DNA from: Tubulanus polymorphus
Taxonomy: Eukaryota; Nemertea; Palaeonemertea; Tubulaniformes; Tubulanidae
Length of the DNA stretch: 64,000 bases
Direction: 5' to 3'
NCBI RefSeq assembly: GCF_964204645.1
Contig: NC_134033.1
Location: forward strand, 6,296,231-6,360,230
This document shows, piece after piece, positions 34,645 to 46,904 of the stretch (within the stretch, counting starts at the first letter, position 1; every line of letters starts with the position of its first letter). The position numbers were made by a program, and so were the translations under genes. The notes under the pieces are model-generated. The model ran no database searches, had not been told where the DNA came from, and was given only the letters and a program-made list of their open reading frames with translations.

Positions 34645-36664
34645 AACAAATTGCCGATACTTTCAAGTCTTATTTGGAAATATTGTCATTATTCTTATCA
34701 TTTGCTTTATTTTCTGTAAAGCATAACAATGTTATTCGTCATCCTCAAAAACGTGTGATACATGACCTGCTAGACAAAAGAGGAAAAAGACCAAATCAAA
34801 TGATATCATAAGGAACACATTTTCACACAATTCCAGACAATTGCATATTCGGATAAAGAGCAATGTTATACTTTTTGTTAACTTTAAATAGATTTAAGTT
34901 TGATATAAAGATTCCGCCATTACATAACGCGAATAAACTGATCCATTTCTGACCATTTCTATGGTACATAGAGGGAGACTATTAAGTATACAATATTAAC
35001 AATCACGGAAAATATAAACTTGTCGTAATAAAACATAACATAAGTTATTCACAATCATGCATTATTTACAACATGCTAATTATTGGAGGGAACTATATAC
35101 ATCATAATATTTGCACGGATTTCACCTACGTAGTAGGTTGCAGTAAACTTTCATCACCTAAAATATTACAATCGGAACATAATCTATAATTTCTATCTAA
35201 CTGAAGGTTTAACTGAAATTTATTTACAGGCAAAAGATAAGACCCAATTCAAAATTCGAATAAACTTATTACTAAATCTTCAAGTCACTAATATACGTAC
35301 ATTTCTAATTTAATATCATTGTGCCTATAATTATTGTATATCTGATTACTGTGGAAAAGGTATTTTGCAGGTGTTGGTCACGAAGAATCTGTTTAATTCC
35401 CTTACCACGCCCAAAGCGGTTACGCCATCGCGCGGGATTTACGCGAAGCAGCAGAATGCAAACATGGCCACACATTGTATCATTATGTAAAGGATACGGT
35501 TTCAGTGTCAGTTATTTCAGCCGTTATGGTTTCCAGGCGCAATTGAACTTAGTTAATGTGATATGGCGACGTTTATAAATGATATTGCCGTAGTGTAGCT
35601 AGTGAGAAACTGTCCCGATTGAGTGTATAACGGTATAAACATAAGTAACTATTTGCTGAGGATTACAGACGAAACACCAAGCCTTTGTGGTCGTTAAACA
35701 AAAAAATTATAGCTATCACAATTTTAAGGATAGGACCAAGTGATTATTCTGGCCATTTCTTGACAATTTTTTGACTTCTTTACTAATTTGAAATCAGGGC
35801 GAAACGTTTGGTTAATGAGGGGTGGTAGTTGTCATGGTTAACACAAAATTGCAAAAATAATTTCACGGACTCAAACCCAATACCTGAGCCACCAGATCGA
35901 CAAAAAACGACAGCTGAGGCCTCCTCAGTAACTACTGGTGAACGTTCTTAACGAAATCTAGACGGCTTATTTTCGCATCCAAGTATGCATAGCACCTTGC
36001 TTATGACGCCACCAGCACCTTGCTTTTCACCCCAACAGCTAGTTTCGAACCAAATCAGTGGTTGCAATATTCCATCCATCGACGGTGGTGGACGCTAGTT
36101 ATTTTCAAACTACAGTAATCTCTGCCTAAGTCGGTTCTTTATGGATCGCAATTATTTTTAACGAGTCAACCCAATACCGACTCGGAGATCGGGGAATTTT
36201 TAGGACTTTTACGTTAGGGTTGAGAAAATTTGTAATGGAATTTCACCGACGCAGCCGGTTAACCGAAACAACCGGTACCGAGTAGGGCGACGTTTACTGT
36301 ACAGTTACTATGCACCTTCATTTGTCCAAAATTCCATTCCCTAATTTATCATGTTACCTCTCCCTCAATATCTACTTGACTTGGCAATGACCGTTGTAAT
36401 CTGTGCACTGGCCAAAACGCACACGGATCACACTACAACTGATATTACCCCTAGCTACCAACTGCGTTGTTACAACCTTCCAATTATCTAGTGTTTTTCT
36501 CCCTTGAACCCGACGAACGTTGCCAGCAAAACGCGATGTCGATGAGTGCGAGGAGTTTCAGTAATTCGCAGCAGCGGTTTTTAGTTTCAATTTACAAAAA
36601 ACGATGATTACCAACGCGTTGAATATAACACCGACAATGGCGAATAGAAAGATTTGAATTAATC
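34645..36664. other. Intergenic, no gene recognised
   Basis: The 3' flank of the receptor gene (an AATAAA at about 35025) is followed by repetitive-looking but unassigned sequence. Short ORFs here have no domain signals. Confidence 0.4.
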
Positions 36665-36905
36665 AGGCGTGGATTCAGAGAGGGGGTTCAGGGGCCCCCG
36701 GCTCAGCTACCAAAACGTTTTTTGATCGTTTTCTTGAAGGAATGTACGCAAGACAAAGCGGGTGGAGAGAACCACATAATCGGTACCATATCACCTTGTT
36801 TGGCCACACAACATGCCGTATCCCCCTATATTGGAGATTTTAGTCGGCAGTTTGAAATTGAAATTTTTTATGAACCGCTCCTGGACCCCTGGATCCACGC
36901 CTATG
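36665..36905. mobile_element. MITE with AGGCGTGGATYCA inverted ends (hAT-like)
   Basis: The left end AGGCGTGGATTCAG and the right end CTGGATCCACGCCT are inverted copies 240 bp apart. The subterminal CAGGGGCCC and GGACCCCTGG also pair. A related MITE lies at 55467-55692 and a possible single end at 3423. Ends of the CAGGGGCGGATCCA type are common in hAT-derived MITEs of invertebrates. The target duplication is unclear. Confidence 0.5.
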
Positions 36906-37459
36906 AATATGTAAAGTTTATATCCAGTTGTCAGAATATACTCTGAACAAAAAAAGTTAGGTAACACAAATTTTGACGAACGATACCTTCTTTTCAAACC
37001 AGCATATCTCGTCTATTATTGACGCAAAAACGGTAAAACGCATCTGAAATGGAAAATCCTGACTATGCAAATGATATCAACAATATGTGAATTATTTCAC
37101 GCTTGATTGCACAATCGTCCATGAAAAAGAGTACTCGATTTTTGAAGGCCGCGGGAATTCTGCTACTGAGCGAAAACTTCTAGATCAATTGAATGGAAAT
37201 TCCTTTGAAGAATGATAAAAGATGCAGGTTTGATATTTTGTCAATTTTTTCGTACCATCTGACCTAGGAATGACGTTAATGTAGTCAAAGATACAGGCAA
37301 AATGTGCAAAACGTACACACATAATCCCAATTAACGGTGAGTGCAAAATGTGTAAGACCAAATCATGAAGTACCATTGAAGCACGAAGGTCAACCCATTA
37401 AGAATAAAATCACTATTCATTGAACAGACAATGTCGAAATTTCTCAATCGAAACGCTCT

Positions 37460-38700
37460 TTCTCACTGAATTATTATTATTATTATTATTCTTTATTTAC
37501 GAATTAAATCACATAAGAAAATTACAGATTACAGATTATGATATGGTAATGTAATATAAGTCGATTGATACCAGAAGTTAAAAACTTGTAACTTGGAAAT
37601 TACACACGCACATGCACGCACACACACGCAAACAACCTTTCACCAAACTATCGCACTTGGACAAGCACACGCATGAAAGTCACGACAAGGCAGTGAAAAA
37701 GTGACACAATAAATTCAGATCAATATACATTAAACAGAAATTAAACATAACTATTGACCCATTAACAGATTATGTTTGAAATTCGTTTTAAAAACGTAGA
37801 TACTCTTCGACTCCTTCCACTGAAAACTTACTTCTTCGCGTTTGAATTCGAGGGATTTCCATATTTTTTATGCTACGACTTCGATTATTGTGAATTTCAT
37901 ATCGAAATTGAAAATAATTATTAAAACAATCAGGTAGCATGGATTTGTTATAATTGAAAATAAAGCATCCTTACTGTAATTTGTTCATTTCTCCGATTCT
38001 TAGTATTTTCAGTCTTTTAAAAAGTGGCTCAGTGTGTTCTAAATAATTTGAATTTGTTATTATTCGAACCGCACGCTTTTGAAGTAGCAATAAGGAATTT
38101 AAGAAAACATTACAATTTTGAGCCCAAACTATGTTGCAATAACTGAGATACGGTTCCACTGAACTGAAATATGATTGAATAAGATTTTTCTCCGGTAAAA
38201 ATCGTTTTAATCTATTCAGCATATTGATACTCCTAGATAATTTACGTTGAACATCTATGATGTAATTAATCCATGATAATTCATCGATATTTATCAATAT
38301 TTATACCCAAAAAGTTTGAACTTGAAATGAACTTGATCGATATTAATTCCGCTAATTTTAATCGAAGTGTTAAGTAGTAGCTTCGATCCCAATACCATGC
38401 CACGAGTTTTAGGCAAATTAAGGATAATTCATTAGCGTGAACCACGTGGCTAGTTTATCAAGTTCGCTAGATAAGGTCGGAACAAGTTGATTAATATCGG
38501 AACCACTCCGCTAAGACATTTGTGTCATCTGCAAAAAGCGTAAATTTGAACATAGTTGCTGACTTAATGCAGTCATTGATGTAGATTATAAAAAGCAATA
38601 GTCCCAAAATTGAACCTTGAAGCACACCAGTGGACATATTCAAAAGTCGTGATATAAAATTACCAATTTGAACTGTTTGTTGTCTATTTTCCAAATAATT
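37460..38700 (-). mobile_element. Truncated LINE copy (non-LTR reverse transcriptase remnant)
   Basis: On the minus strand, 38694-38491 encodes STGVLQGSILGLLLFIIYIND and FADDTNVLAEW, and 38297-37971 encodes the thumb region (SSVEPYLSYCNIVWAQNC, LLLLQKRAVRIITNSNYLEH). Both correspond to segments of the intact ORF2 at 42111-45047 (VPQGSILGPILFLLYINDLA; LLQKKAVRIIF). The 3' region has CA-rich and ATT-rich simple repeats at 37600 and 37465, like the intact copy. Stops and frameshifts make it a fossil. Confidence 0.75.
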
Positions 38701-38815
38701 TCTAGACCATTAGTGGTCCCATCAAGTTTAAATACGTCAGGTAAATCTTCCGAATTCGAACCAGCCTGTTGACAACCAGGGTTTGTTACAAGTTACTTTT
38801 TCAGCTTTAGAATTC

Positions 38816-40196
38816 ATGAGTGCCGATTTTGACAAGATACCGATTGTCTTCCCTAAGCGACATCGGGAGAGGCTTATTAAAGGAAGATTTAAAGCGAAAA
38901 AGGAAAGAAATGTTGCTCCTGGTGTTGAGAGTTCTCAGCGGTGAGTTTTTTGTAGCAATGATCAATTTTAACCATGTGTAACCATAATAATTGATATTTC
39001 GTGTAAAGATCTTTCTCCGCTACCAACACAAATTTGGCTACACTAATCTTAATAAAAATGCCCGTAAATTCATTTACAGGCAAGTTTATTTTGCATGACA
39101 ATAATGTATGATTCCAGGGCATTTTTAGGACCCAATGGTGCGCCAGCTCAGTTTCCTGATTGCATAAGATATGTGGAAGAGGTTGTAAAGAAACTGGCTA
39201 TGATTCATCGCTCATCGAGGAGAAATGAGCATGGCGCGTCGATGAACTGATGGTCGTGGATCGGTAGATCTTACCAAGCGATACGGACTGTCGTTTTGAA
39301 TTGTGATAGGGTGATGGCCATCACTAACCTGCAACTGCCTGAGTTGAACCAAACTACGATCTCTCGATGGTATGTTTTGTTTTATCCGTGATGATATTTT
39401 GCTCATATTGCACAAAAAACTCAGACTCTTGATGATTTCTAATTTTTCAGGTTTACAAAATACTCCAAAAAACTGGAAGAGAAAGTCTTGCTTCAGGGAA
39501 TATGTTTGCCTGAACCCTTGTTACTGAGCAAATTCCTGCACGACAAAGACCAGAATCATTTGCCGTATCCGCAAGGGGTAAACGTCACGCATTCACCTCT
39601 CCACCAAATACTGCTGGAACATCAAATTTTTTAGGGTCGTCGCTGTGCTACCGCAACACTGTGACTTTACGCGATTTAGCTGTTACTAGGACAAATGCGA
39701 GAATCGATTCTACAGCGGTGTCCGATAGTAGTAACACTATGTCAAATATTTGTGTCTTACAGTCAACTCAAACAGCTTGTGTGAAGCCTGGCACTGTCGA
39801 CGACCATTCACTGCCTTCAGCGTTCATAAGGCATGAAACAGGAGAAAACAGTCGACAGAATTTTGTGCCCATCTTACCTTTCGTTCTTCCACCTTCGTAT
39901 GTACAGTCGATACCGGTCGGTCAAGAACAGATACGCGTTCCGTACAAAACACAGTGGAATAGAGCGAAGCGCAAAAAAAGAGGAGGAAGGCGGTGTAAAA
40001 CGCAGGAAGTATGTGCGAACGAAAGCCATACCAACCTGCCCTCAATGTAAAAGAGATCGGATTCCCCTTTACACCAGCAGTTCCACGGCTATCAGTATTG
40101 TGGGGAAACAAATGAAAAGACATTTGACAATTGGAAAGAGGAAAGGGGTACCGAAAGAAAATGCGACAACTAGCTGCTATATTTTTGAATATTGCT
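38816..40196 (+). pseudogene. Multi-exon pseudogene of a repetitive, uncharacterised metazoan family
   Basis: Exon-like segments with plausible splice sites are present. 38816-38939 encodes MSADFDKIPIVFPKRHRERL and ends before GTGAGT. About 39121-39368 encodes GPNGAPAQFPDCIRYVEEVV and LPELNQTTISRW. 39451-39577 encodes FTKYSKKLEEKVLLQGICLP. The end (about 39970-40196) has a CPQCKRDR zinc-like motif. I recall this segment order from highly repeated, uncharacterised genes in fish and invertebrates, probably transposon-linked. An in-frame TGA at about 39247 breaks the second exon. Family membership is from memory; low certainty. Confidence 0.4.
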
Positions 40197-40199
40197 AAG

Positions 40200-41000
40200 T
40201 TGTTTGGATAATTTAGGTCATTCTTATGCATATTGATTTTATTTAAGTTTCATCCTAATCGAGGACCGAATTGTTACCAAGTATTATCTCAGGTATTTAA
40301 GATTATTTTTAGGCTGCCTGTTACATTAAATATACCTGTTAATTTTCTTAAAGTTTCTTTCAGAATTGTTTGATAACTAATCAAATTAAAATTTGTGTGT
40401 ATATCAATTTTGCAAGTATTAACATATTCAAGTATTAATATTGTCAAGTTAAAATAATTAACAAGTATTATCAGTGTCAAGTTTAAGTAATCAGCAATAA
40501 GTATCAACATAACCAAGTTAAAATTTTTTAAATTAAAAGTATTTTAATACTCACGTTTAAAAAAAAATTGTTCATGTTGCCTGTTATATGTAACATATCT
40601 TTGAATTTTTTTTCTTTTTTAATTTTCAAAACTGTTTTACTTGTTGAATTAGTTTTTATATGTTTATTTTTGTAAAAAGTGTTGATTGAACTTTTTTAAA
40701 AGGAACATTAAATGAATATATTTTGATATTAAAACTTAACGTTTTGTGAAAATTAATTTTTCTAATACAAAGGAGTCTCCAAAAAGGACAGGAATTTTAG
40801 TTAGAGAGGACAGAACTTAAGGAAGGAGTAGTAGAAAAAAGACAAAGTTTGATATTGTACATTATTTTTGTTGTTGTTTTATGGGATTCGAACCTCTATG
40901 GTGGGTTTTCCCAAAGGGATTTCGGTGATTTCCTTCTCAGTATGGAGGCCTGTGGTGTACATATTGTGGTCGCTAATTGAGGCACCGGACCTGAGCCCCG
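40200..41000. other. AT-rich spacer, no gene
   Basis: It includes repeated TCAAGTATTAA/AACAAGTATTA motifs between about 40370 and 40520. A GGGATTCGAACC string occurs at 40882 (see rejected items). Confidence 0.4.
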
Positions 41001-41077
41001 TGCAGAACTTTTGGCGCAGTGGAAGGGTGCTGGGCCCATAACCCAGAGGTCCGTAGATCGAAACTATGCTTTGCTAT
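41001..41077 (+). tRNA. Initiator-tRNA-Met-like sequence (CAT anticodon), probably a pseudogene or SINE head
   Basis: TGGCGCAGTGGAAG is the D-arm, CTGGGCCCATAACCCAG is a perfect anticodon stem and loop with CAT at 41037-41039, and GATCGAAAC is the T loop of eukaryotic initiator tRNA-Met. The acceptor stem does not pair: TGCAGAA with extra Ts on the 5' side, TTTGCTA on the 3' side. The T stem is also imperfect (CGTAG/CTATG). It is therefore more likely a pseudogene or a tRNA-derived SINE head than a working tRNA. Confidence 0.55.
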
Positions 41078-41819
41078 CAATATTTTGCATCGGCGTTACA
41101 GTCTTCTCTGACAATTTTGCTACCAGAGAAAAGATACAGAGGAATCATTACTGCTTTCTATTATTCGAATATCTTGGGTTTCATCAACTGTGGTTCAGAT
41201 ATAATTTACTATATTGTGCAAAATGTGTTCTTGCTTTCATGGCTGATAAATACTATGGATTGTGGTAGTGATGTACGCATCCACGCCATTTGAAATATCA
41301 TTGTTATGATATCCTTAAAACTATAGCGAGTGCGCATGCCACGGAGGTAAAATCTTCGAAAATGACCGTTTCCGATTCATGTGATGGTGATCCATCACCG
41401 CTCCAACCTCTACGGACTCGCTTGCGTACATATTTTATTTATTATGTACATACGCTTATGTAAATAGTTTTATTATTCTATTACTTAGACCAGACTGTTA
41501 TTATGAGATCCGAAGCAAGCAGTCTTCTGTGTATGATGCCATTGCCCAGAAAAGATTTTAAAATCATGACTTGAAGATGACAGAATTCTTTGTTTTTCTC
41601 AGAAATCCCTGTTTATTTTCATTTTTTCATTTCATTTATTTATTTCCTGAATAATTTACATCAATAAATAGATACCAGACAAAATTACAATAGATGATTA
41701 ATTTGGTTCATACAAAATATATATAAACTGATGTAAAATAACAGCAGGGCAACCAGAGGAAAGCAGAGCTTGTAATATCAGGCACCCCAAAAGGAACAAA
41801 TAGAGATGAAATACGCACG

Positions 41820-41960
41820 ATACACACAAACACACACACACGCACACACACTCGCAAGCAAGCAGCACACACGCACACACCAAAACACCCACCACATATA
41901 AGAAAACCACACACATATATTCACACACATTTACAAATAGACACACACACACACAAAAAT
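41820..41960. repeat. CA-rich microsatellite in the LINE 3' region
   Basis: Interrupted (CA)n and (CACG)n runs. The related LINE remnant has a similar stretch near 37600, so the repeat may belong to the element's 3' end. Confidence 0.75.
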
Positions 41961-42110
41961 GTATACATATAAATACATAAAGTTATACCTTGGAGTTTAT
42001 TCCAAGGTTATACATACATCATATGAGCGTAAGTAAGTACCATTTGAGAAGGTCATTGCACCTTATACATGATTATCATTATTATTATTTTCATGAATAA
42101 ACTGTAACGA

Positions 42111-45047
42111 TTAATAATGAGAAAGTAAATGGTTTTTTGTTCGATTGTTGAAACTTTCAATAGAAGGGGAGTTTTTAATTGAATCATTCATAATATTCCA
42201 AATATTTGGACCGTTGACTTTTATTGAGAAACCTTTTAGATTTGATTTGAATGAGTCAGGGCGGATGTTGTTGCTGTTTCTAGTGTTGTATCCAACGTCA
42301 CTCGTCTTAAAAAAATTATTGAACATCTCAGGTAACTTGTTATTGACATATAGATACATGAATTGTCCAATTTGAAAATTGTTTATATCTGCCAATTTAA
42401 GAATTTTTGCAGACTTAAATAATGGTGAGGTATGGGCTCTAAAATCGGTTTTAAAGATAATGCGGACCGCTTTCTTCTGGAGAAGTTCCAGCTTTCTTAA
42501 GTTTGAAGGATAAGTATTACCCCATACAATATTACAATAGGTGAGATGGCAATAAATGAAAGAATAATACAACTGCAGTAAAGTTGTTTTTGACAAAATT
42601 CCATAAAGTCTACCCATTATACCGATGAACCGTGATAGTTTAGTACAGATGCTATTAATGCGTGACTTCCAAGTAAGCTGGTCGTCAACTTGAACGCCTA
42701 GAAATTTTGTTGTCGAGACTTGTGATATAGACATATTGTTGATTTTGATAGAAATTGAGTGTTTATGTTTAGCACGACTGAAAAACATGAAATGAGTCTT
42801 TTTCAAATTCAATGAAAGCCTGTTTGCCCGAAACCAGATATTCAGTTTGTGTAGTTCTGTATTTACTATTATAGTTAACTCATTAATATTGATATGAGAA
42901 GTGAATACATTAGCATCATCAGCAAACATGATAAGATTAAAAATGCTTGATGCGTTTGCAAGGTCATTTATATATAATAAGAAAAGGATCGGCCCCAAAA
43001 TAGATCCTTGAGGCACTCCACAGAATACAGGATAGCTAGTGCTAGTAGTCTCTTTAAAAAGAACAGTCTGAAAACGGTTTGAAAGATAGTTTCTAAACCA
43101 GAGTAATGGCGTACCTCTGATGCCATAATGGCAAAGTTTAGACAATAGAATTTCATGATTCACTGTATCAAATGCACGCGAAAGGTCTAAAAATATTCCT
43201 ATAGTTGATTTGCCATTGTCTAAGTTATTGATAATTTTATCTATGATAACAGTAATAGCCATGTTGGTGGAATGGTCTTTTCTAAATCCAAATTGACATG
43301 GAGATAGTATTTTATACTTGTCCAAAAAACTTATAACTCTTTTGTAAACTACTTTTTCTAAGATCTTGGAAATACATGGGAGTATTGATATTGGTCTGTA
43401 GTTTGAAAAATGTGAAACATCTCCAGATTTGAACAAAGGTAATATCTTAGATATTTTGAAGGATTCAGGTACTTGTCCATTAATCAAACTTAGATTTAAA
43501 ATATGAGCTAACGGCCGAGATATAGCGTCAATTACTCTCTTAAGGATCTTTTGATTGATACCATCATGACCAGTGTTATTACTATTTTTAAATTTTGAAA
43601 CAATATTTTCAATTTCCAAAGAATCTGTGGGAGAGAAAAAGATATTATTTTGTTGTGGCGGACCCAGAAAAGAAAAAAATGTTTTGTTAGTAGGTAAAAT
43701 ATCATTGGCTAGATTTGGACCCGCTTGTGCAAAACACTTATTAAATTCATTGGCTATACTAACATTATTTTTGTACATAACACCATTCTGTTCAAAAACA
43801 TCAGGATATTTAGAATTTGATGATTTTCTATTAATTAGGTCATTAATTATTTTCCAGGTTTCCTTGGGATCTCTCGCATTGTTTAACATAGAGTTATAGT
43901 GAAGCGTTTTAGCCTTTTTGATACAAGTATTAAAAACGTTTCTATATCTATTGTAGATATCTCTATCAGTTTGAAGTTTACTAGACAGGTATCTTCTATA
44001 AAGAGAATCCTTCTTTTTCAAAGAAATCAATAAACCGTTAGAAAACCATCCGTGTTTCTTGTCCCTATATATCGAAAACTTTCTATTGATTATAGGGAAA
44101 CATTCCGTGTAGTATTTATAGAATACATCATAAAAAGAGTTATAGGCAACATTAGCATCATGAATATTAAACACATGAGTCCAATCATGTGCAATTAGCT
44201 TTCGTTTAAATCGAGCGATATCATGATCTGACATTTTTCGATAACTAACTGTCCTAGTTGATGTATGGTTGACTTTGATTTCCGGCATAATTGCAAAAAT
44301 TGGAAAGTGGTCAGATATATCATAGATCAGAATCCCTGAAATTGCATCGAAACTAGAATAACAGTTTGAATATATATTGTCAATAAGAGTAGAAGATCTG
44401 TCGGTTACTCGTGTTGACTTATCTATTAAATTCGTAAAACCAGTTGAAAGCATATTAAAAATAAAATCTCCAGTCGGTTTATGAGAGTCGGCGTTGAAAA
44501 GATTTATATTGAAATCGCCCAAAATGAAGCACTTACGCCCTGTTCTAGTTAAGTTTTCTAAGAGTGGTAGAAAATCAGTATTAAAGTTATTGACACTTGC
44601 ATCAGGCGGTCGATAGATAGTGCCAACAATATGTTTTGACATATTATGTGGTAATTGGATTTCTATATATAAACTTTCGAATGTGTCATTTACACATGTA
44701 AAATCATCCAGTATCCTAAATTTAATGGTGTTGTGGACAAACATCGCTATTCCACCACCACGTGTATCCTGTCTACTTATGAAAATCGACTCATAATCAG
44801 GCAAATTATACATTGACTTGTTGTCATGTTGAAGTTTAGTCCACGTTTCAGTAAAAGCTAAGATCCCAAAATTGAAACAGAGGGAGTGTAAATATAATTG
44901 CAAATTCTCAAAATTCTTATTAAAACTCCTTATATTTAGATGAAACAAGGAGAAGTTTGATAATCCAAACTTTGATAATTGCGTTAAATCCTTATAATAT
45001 TTACTACTTGAACCTACGATAAACTCAGGATGTGCATGACTGGCCAT
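42111..45047 (-). CDS. Non-LTR retrotransposon ORF2: endonuclease and reverse transcriptase
   Basis: This 978-residue frame has no stops. The N-terminal APE-like endonuclease (about 30-255) has FHLNIRSFNKN, AFTETW, GGGIAMFV, GTIYRPPDA, ILGDFNINL and the final SDHFPIFAI. The reverse transcriptase (about 500-760) has FRKDHSTNMAI, IFLDLSRAFDTVNH with the first Asp, CGVPQGSILGPILFLLYIND and FADDANVF. A connection domain follows (LLQKKAVRIIFKTDFRAHTS). No C-terminal zinc knuckle is visible. The enzyme would nick target DNA and copy its RNA by target-primed reverse transcription. All catalytic residues seen are intact, so this copy may have been active recently. Confidence 0.9.
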   Translation of the reverse strand: MASHAHPEFIVGSSSKYYKDLTQLSKFGLSNFSLFHLNIRSFNKNFENLQLYLHSLCFNFGILAFTETWTKLQHDNKSMYNLPDYESIFISRQDTRGGGIAMFVHNTIKFRILDDFTCVNDTFESLYIEIQLPHNMSKHIVGTIYRPPDASVNNFNTDFLPLLENLTRTGRKCFILGDFNINLFNADSHKPTGDFIFNMLSTGFTNLIDKSTRVTDRSSTLIDNIYSNCYSSFDAISGILIYDISDHFPIFAIMPEIKVNHTSTRTVSYRKMSDHDIARFKRKLIAHDWTHVFNIHDANVAYNSFYDVFYKYYTECFPIINRKFSIYRDKKHGWFSNGLLISLKKKDSLYRRYLSSKLQTDRDIYNRYRNVFNTCIKKAKTLHYNSMLNNARDPKETWKIINDLINRKSSNSKYPDVFEQNGVMYKNNVSIANEFNKCFAQAGPNLANDILPTNKTFFSFLGPPQQNNIFFSPTDSLEIENIVSKFKNSNNTGHDGINQKILKRVIDAISRPLAHILNLSLINGQVPESFKISKILPLFKSGDVSHFSNYRPISILPCISKILEKVVYKRVISFLDKYKILSPCQFGFRKDHSTNMAITVIIDKIINNLDNGKSTIGIFLDLSRAFDTVNHEILLSKLCHYGIRGTPLLWFRNYLSNRFQTVLFKETTSTSYPVFCGVPQGSILGPILFLLYINDLANASSIFNLIMFADDANVFTSHININELTIIVNTELHKLNIWFRANRLSLNLKKTHFMFFSRAKHKHSISIKINNMSISQVSTTKFLGVQVDDQLTWKSRINSICTKLSRFIGIMGRLYGILSKTTLLQLYYSFIYCHLTYCNIVWGNTYPSNLRKLELLQKKAVRIIFKTDFRAHTSPLFKSAKILKLADINNFQIGQFMYLYVNNKLPEMFNNFFKTSDVGYNTRNSNNIRPDSFKSNLKGFSIKVNGPNIWNIMNDSIKNSPSIESFNNRTKNHLLSHY

Positions 45048-45338
45048 CTGCTAGTGGAATTGAAGCGTGATAGTAATACTTCGACGGCACTCACCGTTAC
45101 ATAATAAATTTCGCTCATTATGAACATAGTACGCATATGTATACACAAAAAAATCAATGAAAGCAAAGAAAAATTGACGATGTAGAAAACATGTGATCAC
45201 AGCACATACTATTAGCAATAAACCATACCGAGTAACTAAAGCCATGAGCATATGAAAGGATTAGCTCCTCCTAAATAATTTTAAGATGCTAAATAATAAT
45301 TGTTATCAAGGAATTATGATTTGACAGGATTATTCAAA

Positions 45339-45705
45339 CTAGGATACACGATTCAATATCTCATCAAAATCTGCATAGCCACTAAGATGGTGCTTCATGT
45401 TGTTAATGATGGCCATAATTTTACCGTCATTCGACCATGATGCTGAAACCGCTTGATGTTTGTTCAGGTACTTCAGGAATTGAGCTCTGCCGCGGGTTAA
45501 ATCCTCAGAGATACTAGTTTTGGATCCTTTTAATTTTCTACGCTGCTTGATAACTAGCTCTTTGTCGGTATGACGCACAAATTTGACGATCATTTGTCTC
45601 GGAACACGCGGGTCTCTAGATGGTTTTCCTATTCGATGCGCTCGGTCGATGCCACACGGATTGATATCAATGTTCAGGGAGTCTTTGAAAAATTTCGTAC
45701 ATTTT
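45339..45705 (-). pseudogene. LINE ORF1, C-terminal part only
   Basis: Coding continues from about 45700 through GIDRAHRIGKPSRDPRVPRQ to MIVKFVRHTDKELVIKQRRK and LKGSKTSISEDLTRGRAQFL. This is the pattern of the RNA-binding C-terminal half of ORF1 proteins (RAHRIG; F..FKD). The 5' part is missing because of truncation of the element. Confidence 0.7.
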
Positions 45706-46880
45706 TTTTATGTGTTGAAAATACTATTCAATTTACAAGCAGTTCGTTCATGCAACGAGTTCTTTTTCAAAATGTTTTTGTAGAATTGTTAATGTTTAAA
45801 AGAGTAATTTTGATTATTCTACCGATCTACAATTTTTGAGATATAAACGTGGGTAAAGCCGAACTTGTTATTCGAGTTACTACTACGAGTACTAATGGCT
45901 CGATGCTTATCAAAACTGCGGAAATGGATTTTGATGAGATAAAAAGTTGAATGCCACCACAGAAATTTTAAAAACATTGGCCTGCTCTTATCGCGGCCCA
46001 TTTAGACGAAACCTCCAGCGTCGAGAACTACATTCGGATATAACAGGCACGTTTGGATTTGTTAAGCCATTCACCAGGTATTGTTTCCATTCTGTAAACT
46101 TGTGATAGAAAAGCGACGATCTTACCGAGATCAGGAATGAATGTTTAAGATTTCCAGTAGCATCGACTCTATGTCAATGCGTGTAGTCATCATCTATGTT
46201 GCTTGAAAAGTACAGTAGAATGTAAAGTTTGTGACCAATACAGATTTACCGAGATAGAACCAAAATATTGAGCCACGAATATATGTAGTAGACTAATGTC
46301 GCTTACTCGGGTACAGTTGAGAATGGAAATATTCTTCCTCAAGTTGGGTTGAAATACGAAGGACAAAGTAAGAGTAAGATTTCGAGAAATACGTATACTA
46401 TTTATCGGTAAAGTTAAGGTTGGTAAAAGTCTAACCAGAGTTGGGGTTGAATATAATTTGAGTACAGTGTATCTGTCACTGTTGGTGTCATATACCGAAT
46501 AAGAGTTCGAATAAGAATTACTGTATAGACTCCTTCGTTCACAGGATTTACGTAAAGCTGACTTTGCCTCGTAAAATTCAACACTGATATGAACTCAGAT
46601 GTTTCAGAAATACAGTCGATTCATTTAATTGTGGCTTGCTATAAACTTCTACCCTGGGCACCTCGATCCAAATATTGAGCGAGAGGTTTAGGAAAACAGT
46701 ATAGGCAGAGACAAGGCAAGTTTGGACCGATCAGTCTGGGTTTGAATCGTATTGTAGTCGTGGAACTGAACCACAGCCAGACACTCTGGCTTGCTTCAAT
46801 GAAGCATTTAGAGGAAATACCTTTTTCAATCAGATCACATATTATCTACTTGCAAAATTAGATTTTCTTTACCTAATTTC
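45706..46880. other. Upstream region of the secreted-protein gene, no gene seen
   Basis: No ORF with domain signals. Just before 46881 a pyrimidine-rich stretch ends in TTCCAG, a good acceptor site. The next gene therefore probably has a non-coding first exon in this region. Confidence 0.4.
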
Positions 46881-46904
46881 TTGATTATTCCAGATAGATT
46901 CAGC

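Larger units (their letters stand above)
41640..45705 (-). mobile_element. LINE (APE-type non-LTR retrotransposon), ORF2 intact, 5' truncated in ORF1
   Basis: It reads from right to left: the end of ORF1 (to 45339), a ~290-bp spacer, the full ORF2 (45047-42111) and a ~450-bp 3' region with long CA repeats (41820-41960). It breaks off inside ORF1 near 45705, next to an A-rich stretch. The remnant at 37460-38700 is a relative. Domain order endonuclease then reverse transcriptase and sequence style fit the CR1/L2/Jockey assemblage. I cannot place it more exactly. Confidence 0.8.

Noticed and set aside
39824-40231. Minus-strand 135-residue ORF
   Set aside because: It lies opposite the exon-like coding of the pseudogene at 38816-40196 and has no domain signal.
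40880-40916. GGGATTCGAACC as a minus-strand tRNA T-arm
   Set aside because: The rest of the tRNA (anticodon arm, D arm) cannot be folded from the neighbouring bases; a lone T-arm match is not enough.
41698-41952. Cys/Val-rich 84-residue minus-strand ORF
   Set aside because: Translation of the CA microsatellite; composition is an artefact.
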